From CAYTGR01 sp964437445 (GTDB taxonomy: Bacteria; Chloroflexota; Anaerolineae; B4-G1; SLSP01), in contig CAYTGR010000080.1 of assembly GCA_964437445.1 (NCBI GenBank), forward strand, positions 1-14,790: DNA of 14,790 bases, in the 5' to 3' direction. Numbering within the stretch: the stretch's first letter is position 1; each line of letters opens with the position of its first letter. The translations under genes and the position numbers were made by a program. Positions 1-6,803 of this stretch are shown piece after piece. The notes beneath the pieces were generated by a model. It was not told where the DNA came from. It was given only the letters and a program-made list of their open reading frames with translations, and ran no database searches.

Positions 1-290
1 TGCGCCAGGTGCCGGTAGCCTGGTAAATTCCCGGCAGTCGCCCCTGAGGGTTCCGCTCAGGTTCATGGCAGATTTCGGATTCTGGATTGGGGATTTTAGA
101 TTGAGTAGAGACGTTACGCCGCAGCGGCCCAAAAGGCTTTCAAGGGAATTCCCCATGCCCCTGCGGTTCACCAGCGGTGGAATGAAAATAACGCCGCGTT
201 GCAGAGCTGTGGACTTTGAACTTCATTAGCCCGTTCTTACCACCTGCTACTGTTTTCCCTGTTGTATGACCTGGCCCTGACCGGGGTGAC
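1..290. other. Gene-free left edge with a GGATT-rich tract
   Basis: I see no convincing gene here. Bases 71-104 are a short low-complexity tract in which GATT/GGATT recurs about five times (GATTTC, GGATTC, TGGATTG, GGGATTTTAGATTG), like degenerate intergenic repeats of other bacteria. A minor hairpin (CCTGAG 43-48 with CTCAGG 56-61) has no T tail. One + frame is open from base 2 to about 228, but its translation is arginine- and proline-rich and resembles no family I know. Confidence 0.5.
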
Positions 291-303
291 TCTATGGTAT
301 AAT
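277..303 (+). promoter_or_regulatory. Candidate extended -10 sigma70-type promoter for the EamA gene
   Basis: A perfect TATAAT lies at 298-303, preceded by TGG at 295-297, the extended -10 signature. The best -35 candidate is CTGACC (277-282) with a short 15-bp spacer, so the promoter would rely on the extended -10. Transcription would start near 310, leaving about 40 nt of leader before the ATG at 352. A start within the leader-spanning frame at 262 would lie upstream of this promoter, which argues against it. Confidence 0.55.
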
Positions 304-351
304 GAGTGGCGTGACGGCCTGATTTCTCATCAATCCAGGAGGAGGTTTTCT

Positions 352-846
352 ATGAAAATCAATCCGCAGTTGTTGGCACTATTTACCGCGATGGCCTGGG
401 GCTTCGGCGGCTTTTTTGAGAAGCAGGGTTTGAAGCTGGGCAATCTCTCCCCACAGATGGGCATCACGATCCGCACCGCCGTCGCCTTCTTGATCTTAGG
501 CGCGGTGAGCTTCTCGGAATGGAAACAGGTTCCGCAAGCCGGCCCTAAAGCCCTGGGAATGATGGTGCTGGGGGGCGGCGTCGTGGCGGGGGCGGTGGGG
601 ATGCTCTGCTTCTACGCGGCGCTCAAGGGCGCGGCCACGGTCAACGAGGTGATGCCGATTGCGTTCACCTCGCCGTTCTTCGGGGCGCTGATTGGGCTGG
701 CCGCGCCAGCCATCGGGCGCATGTTGGGGCTGGATTTGCACGCCGAAACGCTCTCGCCGCGCCTGATCATTGGGATGTTGATGACCATTGGCGGCATTGT
801 GGTCATCTCGTTCCCGGAATCGTTGTTGACTAAGCTGTTCCATTAG
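352..846 (+). CDS. Half-size EamA/DMT-type membrane protein
   Basis: This 164-residue protein is almost wholly hydrophobic, with about five membrane segments near residues 5-22, 36-54, 68-91, 100-122 and 137-154. The opening LALFTAMAWGFGGFFEKQGL and the IRTAVAFLILG stretch are typical of the first half of drug/metabolite transporters. Full DMT transporters have two EamA repeats and about 300 residues; this has one, so it probably works as a dimer in the inner membrane. Substrate cannot be told. I chose the ATG at 352 because a strong Shine-Dalgarno (GGAGGAGG, 338-345) precedes it; the frame is open back to 262, but that part crosses the promoter and is not membrane-like. The flavodiiron gene follows after 57 nt, possibly co-transcribed. 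The family call is fairly sure, the function is not. Confidence 0.8.
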   Translation: MKINPQLLALFTAMAWGFGGFFEKQGLKLGNLSPQMGITIRTAVAFLILGAVSFSEWKQVPQAGPKALGMMVLGGGVVAGAVGMLCFYAALKGAATVNEVMPIAFTSPFFGALIGLAAPAIGRMLGLDLHAETLSPRLIIGMLMTIGGIVVISFPESLLTKLFH

Positions 847-903
847 TGACTGCTTACCACTCAGCACATACTTTTAACTTTTAGTGCTCCATGAGGTGAT
901 ACT

Positions 904-2103
904 ATGCCTGCTATTGAAGTCCGTCCTGGCATTTACTGGATCGGCGTCAACGACCGCACCACCGATCTCTTTGAAGGGCTTTGGCCGATCACCCGTGAGG
1001 GGGTTTCGTACAATGCCTATGTGGTGAATGACGAAAAGAAGGCCTTGATTGACCTGGCAAAGGATATCAAACTGGATGATTTGTTGGATCAGATCTCCCA
1101 GGTCACTGACCCGACCCGGCTGGATTACATTGTGATCAACCACATGGAGCCGGATCATACGGGCGTCTTGCGGACGTTGCACCGCTTAGCGCCCCAGGCC
1201 ACCCTGCTTGGCTCCAGGAAAGCGCTGGAGCTGTTGGCGAGCTACTATCACATCACCGACAACGTCAAAGCCGTGGCCGATGGCGAGACGTTGTCGCTGG
1301 GGACTCACACCCTCCAGTTCTTTGCCACCCCCTTTGTGCACTGGCCGGAGACGATCATGACCTACGAGGTCGGCCAGCAAGTGCTCTTCGCCTGCGATGG
1401 CTTCGGCGGCTACGGCGCGTTGCCGGGCGCGATCTTTGACGATCAGTATCCAGACCTGGCCTTTTACGAGCAGGAGGCACTGCGGTATTACGTGAACATC
1501 GTGTCGCTCTACCCCAAGCCGGTGCTCAAAGCACTGGACCGGCTGAAGGATGTGCCCATTCAGGTGGTGGCGCCGTCGCACGGGTTGGTCTGGCGCAAGG
1601 AGCCGGGCCGGATTTTGGACCTCTACCGGAAGTGGGCTGAGTATGCTACCGGGCCTGGCGACCTGGGAGTGACGTTGCTCTACGGGACGATGTACGGCAA
1701 CACCGAGCAAATGGTGGAAGCGGTGGCGCAAGGGGTCTCGCGGGCCGGCGTGTCGGTGGAGGTGTTTGACGTGCGGCATGTCCATCCCAGCTACATCTTG
1801 CCCTACCTGTATACCCGCCGGGGGGTCCTGGTTGGCGCGCCCACTTACGAAGGAGGCATGTTCCCGCCGATGATGGATGTGCTTCACCTGGCCGAGCACA
1901 AACGGATCTTCAACCGCAAGGCGGCTTACTTCGGCAGTTACGGCTGGAGCGGCGGCGCGCGGCGCGACTTTGCGGCGCTGGCGGAAGCCCTGCGCTGGGA
2001 CGTGGTGGATTCCTGGGAGTTCCCCGGCGGTCCTGCGCCAGAGGATCTGCAAAAGGGCGAGGAACTTGGCTTCCGATTCGCGGAGGCGCTGAAACAGGGG
2101 TAG
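904..2103 (+). CDS. Flavodiiron protein (A-type flavoprotein, O2/NO reductase)
   Basis: A complete 399-residue flavodiiron protein. Residues 1-250 are the metallo-beta-lactamase-like diiron domain with the full ligand set: H80-x-E82-x-D84 in NHMEPDHTG, H146 in FVHWPE, D165 in CDGFGGYG and H226 in PSHGL. Residues 256-395 are a flavodoxin-like FMN domain whose phosphate loop is GTMYGNTE (261-268). The family reduces O2 to water and/or NO to N2O in the cytoplasm of anaerobes, taking electrons from rubredoxin or a similar carrier; which gas is preferred cannot be read from the sequence. There is no C-terminal rubredoxin or flavin-reductase extension, so the electron donor must be encoded elsewhere. 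The Shine-Dalgarno GAGGTGAT (892-899) is nearly a perfect anti-SD match and fixes the start. It lies 57 nt behind the EamA gene. Related proteins are called FprA, Roo or NorV. Confidence 0.95.
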   Translation: MPAIEVRPGIYWIGVNDRTTDLFEGLWPITREGVSYNAYVVNDEKKALIDLAKDIKLDDLLDQISQVTDPTRLDYIVINHMEPDHTGVLRTLHRLAPQATLLGSRKALELLASYYHITDNVKAVADGETLSLGTHTLQFFATPFVHWPETIMTYEVGQQVLFACDGFGGYGALPGAIFDDQYPDLAFYEQEALRYYVNIVSLYPKPVLKALDRLKDVPIQVVAPSHGLVWRKEPGRILDLYRKWAEYATGPGDLGVTLLYGTMYGNTEQMVEAVAQGVSRAGVSVEVFDVRHVHPSYILPYLYTRRGVLVGAPTYEGGMFPPMMDVLHLAEHKRIFNRKAAYFGSYGWSGGARRDFAALAEALRWDVVDSWEFPGGPAPEDLQKGEELGFRFAEALKQG

Positions 2104-2150
2104 TGGATGGCTGCTGGCGTGGCGCTACCACGGCAAGCAGATAAAAAGGT

Positions 2151-2187
2151 AAGTTTTGGGGCGCGACAAAGCCGCGCCCCAAAACTT
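2151..2187. repeat. Perfect 15-bp inverted repeat, possible REP/MITE-like hairpin
   Basis: The arms 2151-2165 (AAGTTTTGGGGCGCG) and 2173-2187 are perfect reverse complements around a 7-nt loop. The hairpin lies 47 nt past the flavodiiron stop and could end that transcript, but on the + strand it is followed by ATTAAAAG rather than a T run, so it is not a textbook intrinsic terminator. On the - strand a CCTTTTTAT tract follows, but no - strand gene ends here. The near-perfect symmetry and a second hairpin 11 bp away suggest a dispersed palindromic element. Confidence 0.65.
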
Positions 2188-2197
2188 ATTAAAAGAT

Positions 2198-2233
2198 CCC
2201 CCTTTTGCCCCGCGTAGCGGGGTAGAAAGGGGG
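2198..2233. repeat. Second GC-rich hairpin
   Basis: CCCCCTTT (2198-2205) pairs with AAAGGGGG (2226-2233), and inside it CCCCGC (2208-2213) pairs with GCGGGG (2217-2222) around a 3-nt loop. Only a 2-by-3-nt internal bulge breaks the stem. No T tract follows. Its place next to the 2151-2187 palindrome suggests a composite repeat element or a transcript-end structure between the flavodiiron gene and the sensory operon. Confidence 0.6.
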
Positions 2234-2284
2234 AAGAATGGTATCCGCTTGGGTTTCCCAAGGCGTCAGCCCCAGGAGCTCTGG

Positions 2285-2313
2285 TTGCATTCCCCCTGAT
2301 TTGAATATATAAT
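2285..2313 (+). promoter_or_regulatory. Sigma70-type promoter of the cheR-to-kinase operon
   Basis: TTGCAT (2285-2290) and TATAAT (2308-2313) are separated by exactly 17 bp. A second TATAAT sits at 2320-2325, because the 9-mer TATATAATT occurs twice (2306-2314 and 2318-2326). The same stretch contains ATAATT and AATTAT as an inverted repeat (2309-2314, 2323-2328). Transcription from the first -10 would start near 2320, about 80 nt before the chosen cheR start. No other comparable promoter is visible before 13491, so this probably drives the whole operon. Confidence 0.65.
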
Positions 2314-2337
2314 TGTCTATATAATTATCGGCGCGCT

Positions 2338-2348
2338 GGTACTGTACC
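2338..2348. promoter_or_regulatory. Candidate operator palindrome GGTAC-T-GTACC
   Basis: A perfect 5+1+5 palindrome lies about 18-28 nt downstream of the predicted transcription start, where a repressor could block the operon. It is short, so chance is possible, and I recognise no specific regulator for it. Confidence 0.3.
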
Positions 2349-2398
2349 CCGAGAGATGGATGGCGCTGAGACAGGCCGCCCCTGAGCCAGAGGTTGGG

Positions 2399-3235
2399 AT
2401 GGCAGGGAGAATGACCGAGGACATTGAGCGGGTCGAAATAGAGCTCTTCCTGGCAGCGATTTACCAACGGTATGGGTACGACTTCCGGCAGTATGCCCGT
2501 GCCACCGTGCGCCGGCGGTTGCGCCACCTGTTAGCCAAGACTGGCTACACCCGCATCAGCGAATTATTCCCCCGCCTGTTGTATGACGAAGCGTTCGCTC
2601 AAGCGGTGATTTTTGATTTCTCCATCACCGTCACGGAGATGTTTCGGGATCCCCTTTTCTACCGGGCCATCCGCGCGCAGATTGTGCCCTATCTTAAAAC
2701 CTATCCTTTCATCAAGGTCTGGGTGGCCGGCTGTGCCACAGGCGAGGAAGTCTATTCGGTCGCCATTCTGCTGCAAGAAGAAGGGCTGTACGACCGCGCC
2801 ACCATCTTCGCCACCGATTTCAACGAGCTGGCATTGGGCAAGGCGCAAGAGGGGATCTATCCGCTCAAAGCGCTGCGCCAATACACGGCTAATTACCAGC
2901 AGGCCGGCGGCCGCGCTTCGTTTGCGGATTATTATCACGCTCAATATGAATCGGCCATCATGAATCAGGCCCTGAAAGCCCACATCATGTTTGCCAACCA
3001 CAACCTGGTGACGGATGGGGTGTTCAGCGAGATGCATCTCATCTTTTGCCGGAATGTGCTGATCTACTTTGATAAGTCCTTGCAAAACCGGGTGTTGGCG
3101 CTGCTGGCAGACAGCTTGCTGCATGGCGGGTTTCTCTGTTTGGGGACTAAAGAGACGTTGCAATTCTCAGATGTGGCGGGCCATTTTAAAGCGGTGGATG
3201 CTGAGCTGCGGATTTATCAGAAGCGTATGGTATGA
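2399..3235 (+). CDS. cheR: CheR-type SAM-dependent protein-glutamate methyltransferase
   Basis: A 278-residue CheR. An N-terminal helical part (to about residue 75, with YGYDFRQYARATVRRRL) leads into a Rossmann methyltransferase fold. GCATGEEVYS (111-120) is the SAM-binding loop, ATDFN (around D140) the acidic strand end, and NVLIYF (219-224) the family signature. CheR proteins methylate glutamates in receptor coiled coils. No MCP, CheA or CheW is present; the only receptor-like partners are the GAF proteins downstream. There is no TPR extension or receptor-tail pentapeptide clue. Start choice: ATG 2399 has AGAGG five bases upstream. ATG 2411, beginning MTEDIE, has a Shine-Dalgarno-like run too close to it, and ATG 2360 has a poor one; 2411 remains possible from family start position. 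Its stop overlaps the cheB start (ATGA), implying translational coupling. Confidence 0.9.
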   Translation: MAGRMTEDIERVEIELFLAAIYQRYGYDFRQYARATVRRRLRHLLAKTGYTRISELFPRLLYDEAFAQAVIFDFSITVTEMFRDPLFYRAIRAQIVPYLKTYPFIKVWVAGCATGEEVYSVAILLQEEGLYDRATIFATDFNELALGKAQEGIYPLKALRQYTANYQQAGGRASFADYYHAQYESAIMNQALKAHIMFANHNLVTDGVFSEMHLIFCRNVLIYFDKSLQNRVLALLADSLLHGGFLCLGTKETLQFSDVAGHFKAVDAELRIYQKRMV

Positions 3236-3819
3236 ACAAAAACAAATATGAGGCGGTCGTGATCGGGGCCTCGGCCGGCGGCTCGGCCGCGCTGGCGCAG
3301 CTGCTGCCACGGTTGCCGCCGACTTTCCCGTTGGCAGTAATCATCGTGCGGCATTTACATCCCTTGCAAGCCGGCCTGCCGTTCGCGTACCAGACCCGTG
3401 ATTGGGCGTTGCCGGTCAAAGAGGCCGACGAAAAAGAGCCCGTGCGCCCGGGCTGGATTTATTTTGCACCGCCGAATTACCACTTGCTCATTGAAAGCGA
3501 CCGGACTTTTGCGCTCTCCATTGACGAGAGGGTCAATTACGTTCGCCCTTCCATTGACGTGCTGTTTGAAAGCGCGGCCGAGGTGTATGGGGCCGGCCTG
3601 GTCGGCGTGATTCTGAGCGGGGCCAACCAGGACGGGGCGGCCGGGTTGCGCCGGATCAAGGAGCGGGGCGGGCTGGCGGTCGTGCAAGACCCGGCCACGG
3701 CTGAAGTCGCTCTGATGCCCCAGGCGGCGCTGGCCATGGCTCAGATTGATTATGTTCTGCCGCCGGCGGAGATTGGCGCGCTCCTGGCCCGGTGCGGGGC
3801 TGCCTGTCTCAACGTTTGA
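3232..3819 (+). CDS. cheB: CheB-type methylesterase domain without a receiver
   Basis: A 195-residue stand-alone CheB catalytic domain that removes methyl groups from, or deamidates, receptor glutamate/glutamine residues. The triad is visible: S14 in IGASAGGS, H41 in VRHLHP, and D134 in LSGANQDGAAG. Chemotaxis CheB is about 350 residues with an N-terminal receiver that restrains the esterase; that receiver is absent, so activity is not set by direct phosphorylation of CheB. It overlaps cheR by 4 bp. The TGA stop at 3817-3819 is followed at once, in the same frame, by an ATG and 48 sense codons of coiled coil, so the protein may once have been longer by that tail, or a low-level readthrough product may exist. 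A CheB/CheR pair with signalling kinases but no chemotaxis core recalls the CheB-CheR-PAS hybrid kinases of other bacteria. Confidence 0.9.
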   Translation: MNKNKYEAVVIGASAGGSAALAQLLPRLPPTFPLAVIIVRHLHPLQAGLPFAYQTRDWALPVKEADEKEPVRPGWIYFAPPNYHLLIESDRTFALSIDERVNYVRPSIDVLFESAAEVYGAGLVGVILSGANQDGAAGLRRIKERGGLAVVQDPATAEVALMPQAALAMAQIDYVLPPAEIGALLARCGAACLNV

Positions 3820-3841
3820 ATGATGCCTGGAATGATGCCTG
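3818..3841 (+). repeat. Perfect 12-bp tandem duplication across the cheB stop
   Basis: GAATGATGCCTG occurs twice head to tail, at 3818-3829 and 3830-3841. The first copy includes the last two bases of the cheB TGA and the micro-ORF start. Being 12 bp it keeps the frame, and it doubles the ATG-ATG pair to give four candidate starts (3820, 3823, 3832, 3835). It looks like a recent replication-slippage event. Confidence 0.85.
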
Positions 3842-3966
3842 AACTGGTGGCCGAACTGCAATCTCAGGCCCAGGAGCTCCGTGCCCGGGAGGAAGCGTTG
3901 CAGGCGGTGAATGGGGCACTGGAAGCCCAAGCGGAGAGGTCGTGGGCTTCCACGGAGCATCTATGA
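3820..3966 (+). CDS. 48-residue coiled-coil micro-ORF, in frame behind cheB
   Basis: The ATG directly follows the cheB TGA in the same frame and reads 48 codons to a TGA at 3964-3966. After a duplicated MMPG/MMP start the whole product is a heptad coiled coil. It aligns without gaps to the tails of the four GAF proteins downstream: about 17 of 32 residues match the hybrid kinase tail, including the shared AQEL-x-A-R-E-E-x-L string. Three readings are possible: a real small coiled-coil partner translated by termination-reinitiation at TGAATG; a former C-terminal extension of CheB cut off by one stop codon; or the last remnant of a deleted fifth GAF sensor. There is no separate Shine-Dalgarno, so translation would depend on cheB. 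That it is coiled coil and related to the tails is sure; that it is expressed is not. Confidence 0.55.
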   Translation: MMPGMMPELVAELQSQAQELRAREEALQAVNGALEAQAERSWASTEHL

Positions 3967-4014
3967 CCCAGCGACAGCCGCTGTTGGGGGTGTCGTTGTC
4001 TTAAGGGAGGAGCT

Positions 4015-5367
4015 ATGGCGACCCTGCCACCGTCGGAACCGGCCACGCCGGGATGGGTAGCCCGTCTCGTGGCGTGGGGACAATGGTTGAGCCGGCCCCA
4101 CCCGGCGCTGACCGAAGTGGGCGCGCGGCGACAGGCCCAGTTGTTGATGGTATTTGCGGTGGCGGTCACCGTCACCGGCCTGGGGGGCCTGGGGGCCACC
4201 CTGTGGCAGGCCGGTACCCGCCCTGCGCTCTGGAGTCAGGCCTGGTTAGCCGGCCTGGGCCTGATCGCCTACGGAGTGGCCCATACGCGCCGGCCCCAGG
4301 GGGGCGCGGTGCTGTTGTTGGTGGGGATGGTGGTTTCGGCTTATGGATTGGTTCTGGTGGGGACGTCCGAGCCTTCCATGGCGTTGTTTGCGATTCTGCC
4401 GTTGGCCCTGGTCTTGGGGAGTGTGCTGCTTTCTCTGCCGGGTTTGATTATCTTCGCTTTGGGCCTGGTAATAGCCGTGGTGCTCTTGCCACTTCTCGCG
4501 CCCGCCTATTCTATGGCGGCGGCCGGCCGTGACAGCGGTCTCTTGTGGGCTTTGGGCGTGGCGATTGTGATTGTGGCCGCTTTCCGCGGCCGGCTGGAGC
4601 AGGCACGGCTACAGGAGCTGCAGGCCGTCAACCGGGAATTGTCGGCGGTGCAGGCGACGCTGGAGCAGCGCGTCGTTGAGCGGACGCGGAACGCGGAGAC
4701 GGCGCGTGCGGAGACGGAGGCGGCCAATCAGACCTTAGCTGCTCAAATGTGGCTGGTGACCGGGCAGGCCCAACTGAGCGACGTGTTGCGCGGGGAACAG
4801 GCACTCACGCCCCTGGCCGATAACATTATCCGCCAGCTCTGCCATTATCTGAAAATACCGGTGGGCGCGCTCTACCTGTACGAGGAAGGGACTTTGCGGT
4901 TGGTGGGGCGGTACGCTTACGCACCGTTGCCGGGCCAACCGGAGCGTTTCCGGCCGGGCGAGGGGTTGGTGGGACAGTCTGCGCAGGAGCAGCAGCTGCT
5001 CCTCGTGTCCGATATCCCGGCGGCGCAGTTCGCTGTCGCTTCCGGCCTGGGGGAGACGCCGCCCCGGCATTTGTTGGTCGCCCCCTTTCTTTATACCGGC
5101 CAGGTCAGCGGTGTGGTAGAGCTGGGAGCCCTGGCGGCCTTTACGCCGGCCCAGGTGCAATTCGTGGAGCAATCGCTTCCAGCGATTGCCGTGGCTTTCA
5201 ACACGGCGCAAAACCGGGTCCGCATCAACACTTTGCTGGATGAGCTGCAGCAGCAAGCCACCGAACTGCAAGCCCAGGAAGAGAAGTTGCAAGCCTTCAA
5301 CGCCGAACTTCAGGCTCAGGCCGGGAACTGGCGTGAACACCAGCAACGCCCGTCCCCCGAGGTGTAG
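4015..5367 (+). CDS. Kinase-less membrane GAF sensor (paralog 1)
   Basis: A 450-residue inner-membrane protein with no kinase domain. About six membrane helices lie near residues 43-63, 72-90, 96-116, 121-140, 142-163 and 173-190, followed by a stalk coiled coil (192-245), a GAF domain (about 253-398, with the PGEGLVGQ loop at 314-321) and a tail coiled coil (403-440) after which it stops. GAF domains bind small ligands or mediate dimerisation; none can be named here. C276, the only cysteine in the protein, is shared by all four paralogs. The stalk and tail align without gaps to those of the hybrid kinase at 8141, which suggests mixed oligomers. The Shine-Dalgarno AGGGAGGAG just before ATG 4015 sets the start. 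It begins 48 nt after the micro-ORF. Its membrane domain is the most divergent of the set. Confidence 0.85.
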   Translation: MATLPPSEPATPGWVARLVAWGQWLSRPHPALTEVGARRQAQLLMVFAVAVTVTGLGGLGATLWQAGTRPALWSQAWLAGLGLIAYGVAHTRRPQGGAVLLLVGMVVSAYGLVLVGTSEPSMALFAILPLALVLGSVLLSLPGLIIFALGLVIAVVLLPLLAPAYSMAAAGRDSGLLWALGVAIVIVAAFRGRLEQARLQELQAVNRELSAVQATLEQRVVERTRNAETARAETEAANQTLAAQMWLVTGQAQLSDVLRGEQALTPLADNIIRQLCHYLKIPVGALYLYEEGTLRLVGRYAYAPLPGQPERFRPGEGLVGQSAQEQQLLLVSDIPAAQFAVASGLGETPPRHLLVAPFLYTGQVSGVVELGALAAFTPAQVQFVEQSLPAIAVAFNTAQNRVRINTLLDELQQQATELQAQEEKLQAFNAELQAQAGNWREHQQRPSPEV

Positions 5368-5410
5368 GGGCAGGACGCTCAAACCCAGGCTGGAGGGTTG
5401 AGGAGGGACG

Positions 5411-6745
5411 ATGCCAGAAATCCTTAGACGGTTGCTTTCGCCGCCGGTTTTTGCAGATGACGCGGAGAAAACTCAACAGGCCAGGCTGCTGTATACGGTG
5501 GTCCTCTTAACCTCCGGGGTCTTGCTGTTGGTGCTATTGACCCTTCCTTTCAGTGACCGCGTATTGCCTGGTCTGGCGGTCCTTATCCCGTTGTTAGCGA
5601 TGGGGATCGTTGCCCTGGCGCTCATGCGGGCCGGCTATGTCCGTCCGGTGGCCCATGCTTTTGTCGGTTTTTTGTGGCTGGCCACGACCGTGGTGGTGAT
5701 CATGTCCGGCGGCATCAGTAGCTCGGCCACGGAGGGGTATATTGTCGCTATTGCCGCTGCGGGATTGCTCTCCGGCATTGCCACGATGGCCGTTCTCGCC
5801 GGGTTGAGTTTGATGGCCGCCTTGGTCATCTTTGGGATTGAATCGTGGGGGCTACTTCCAGCCCCGTGGTTAACCACGGCCGGGCTGGGCGGGCTGAGTA
5901 TCACCCTGATCAACACCCTTTTAGTCACCGGCTTGCTCTATCTGGCGCTCAACAATTTGCGGCGAGCGCTGGCACACGCCCACCAAAACGAGCAACGGCT
6001 GGCCGACAGTAACCGTGAGCTACAGGCGATCCGCGACTCGTTGGCTGAACAGGTGACCGAGCGCACCCGCGTCGCCGAAGAGGCCCGCACCCGTGCCGAA
6101 ACGATGCATCAGGCACTTCAGGCGCAGGTTTGGCAGGTCACCGGGCTGGCACAGTTGAGCGATGTGATGCGCGGGGAGCAGGAGCTACCGGCTTTGACGG
6201 CCGGGATCCTCCGTCACCTGTGCCGATACGTAGAAGCACCGACCGGGCTCCTTTATTTATTGGAGGATGAGACATTGGTGTTGGCCGCGGCGTATGCCGG
6301 TCAGGGATGGGCAGAGCAGACCCGTTTCCGCCTGGGCGAGGGAGCCTTGGGGCAGGTGGCCGTGGAGCGCCGGCCGCGTCTGCTGGCCGTGGCCGAGCCG
6401 CCGCTTACCGTAATCTCCTCTTTTGGCGAGATTGCGCTCACGCATGTGGTGCTCTTCCCCCTGTTGGACGATGAGCGCCTGGTGGGCGTGCTGGAATTGG
6501 GCCGGCTCGCTGCTTTCACCGATCACCAGATGCAGTTTTTGATGCAGGCGCTGGAGCGCGCGGCCATTGCCATTACCATCGCCCAGGGGCGCACTCGTAT
6601 CAACGCGCTGTTGGAAGAGACCCAGCGCCAGGCTGAAGAACTCCAGGCCCAGGAAGAAGAGTTGCGCGCCGCTAACGAGGAGTTGACGGCGCAGGCTGAG
6701 AGCCTGCGCGCCCTGTACGCCAGGGCCCGTGGGGAAGAGGGTTGA
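5411..6745 (+). CDS. Kinase-less membrane GAF sensor (paralog 2)
   Basis: A 444-residue paralog with the same plan: five to six membrane helices (near 26-45, 51-72, 80-98, 110-141 and 158-180), stalk coil (182-238), GAF (about 248-392, LGEGALGQ at 308-315) and tail coil (396-436). Its N-terminus (PPVFADDAEK at 11-20) matches that of the hybrid kinase (APVFAGDEDK), as do the GGISS/TGTIRS loop and stalk, so it is the closest relative of the kinase's sensor half. The tail holds three E-E-x-x-A units at exact 7-residue spacing (409-410, 416-417, 423-424), resembling the spacing of MCP methylation sites. C271 is its only cysteine. The start is set by AGGAGGGACGATG (5401-5413), a 13-mer repeated exactly before the kinase at 11674. 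It lies 43 nt behind paralog 1. Confidence 0.85.
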   Translation: MPEILRRLLSPPVFADDAEKTQQARLLYTVVLLTSGVLLLVLLTLPFSDRVLPGLAVLIPLLAMGIVALALMRAGYVRPVAHAFVGFLWLATTVVVIMSGGISSSATEGYIVAIAAAGLLSGIATMAVLAGLSLMAALVIFGIESWGLLPAPWLTTAGLGGLSITLINTLLVTGLLYLALNNLRRALAHAHQNEQRLADSNRELQAIRDSLAEQVTERTRVAEEARTRAETMHQALQAQVWQVTGLAQLSDVMRGEQELPALTAGILRHLCRYVEAPTGLLYLLEDETLVLAAAYAGQGWAEQTRFRLGEGALGQVAVERRPRLLAVAEPPLTVISSFGEIALTHVVLFPLLDDERLVGVLELGRLAAFTDHQMQFLMQALERAAIAITIAQGRTRINALLEETQRQAEELQAQEEELRAANEELTAQAESLRALYARARGEEG

Positions 6746-6803
6746 CGGCGTCAGAAATTTGTCATTCCCTGTAGGTGGTAAGTTGCCACCAAAAGAGGCG
6801 TCC

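Noticed and set aside
2..228. Open + strand frame at the left edge that could be the end of an upstream gene
   Set aside because: Its translation is Arg/Pro-rich, crosses the GGATT low-complexity tract and matches no family I recognise; chance openness is more likely.
262..351. 30-residue N-terminal extension of the EamA protein
   Set aside because: It begins upstream of the -10 TATAAT at 298-303, has no ribosome site and is not membrane-like; ATG 352 has a strong one.
1186..2052. Long antisense ORF opposite the flavodiiron gene
   Set aside because: The + frame has a complete set of catalytic motifs; the antisense product is His/Arg/Gln-rich, as expected of a G+C-rich shadow.
2399..3819. 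Classical chemotaxis operon
   Set aside because: There is no CheA, CheW, CheY, CheD or MCP, and CheB lacks its receiver; the neighbours are GAF sensors and hybrid kinases.
6742..6747. TTGACG as the -35 of an internal promoter before paralog 3
   Set aside because: At 16-18 bp spacing there is no -10-like hexamer (TTCCCT region).
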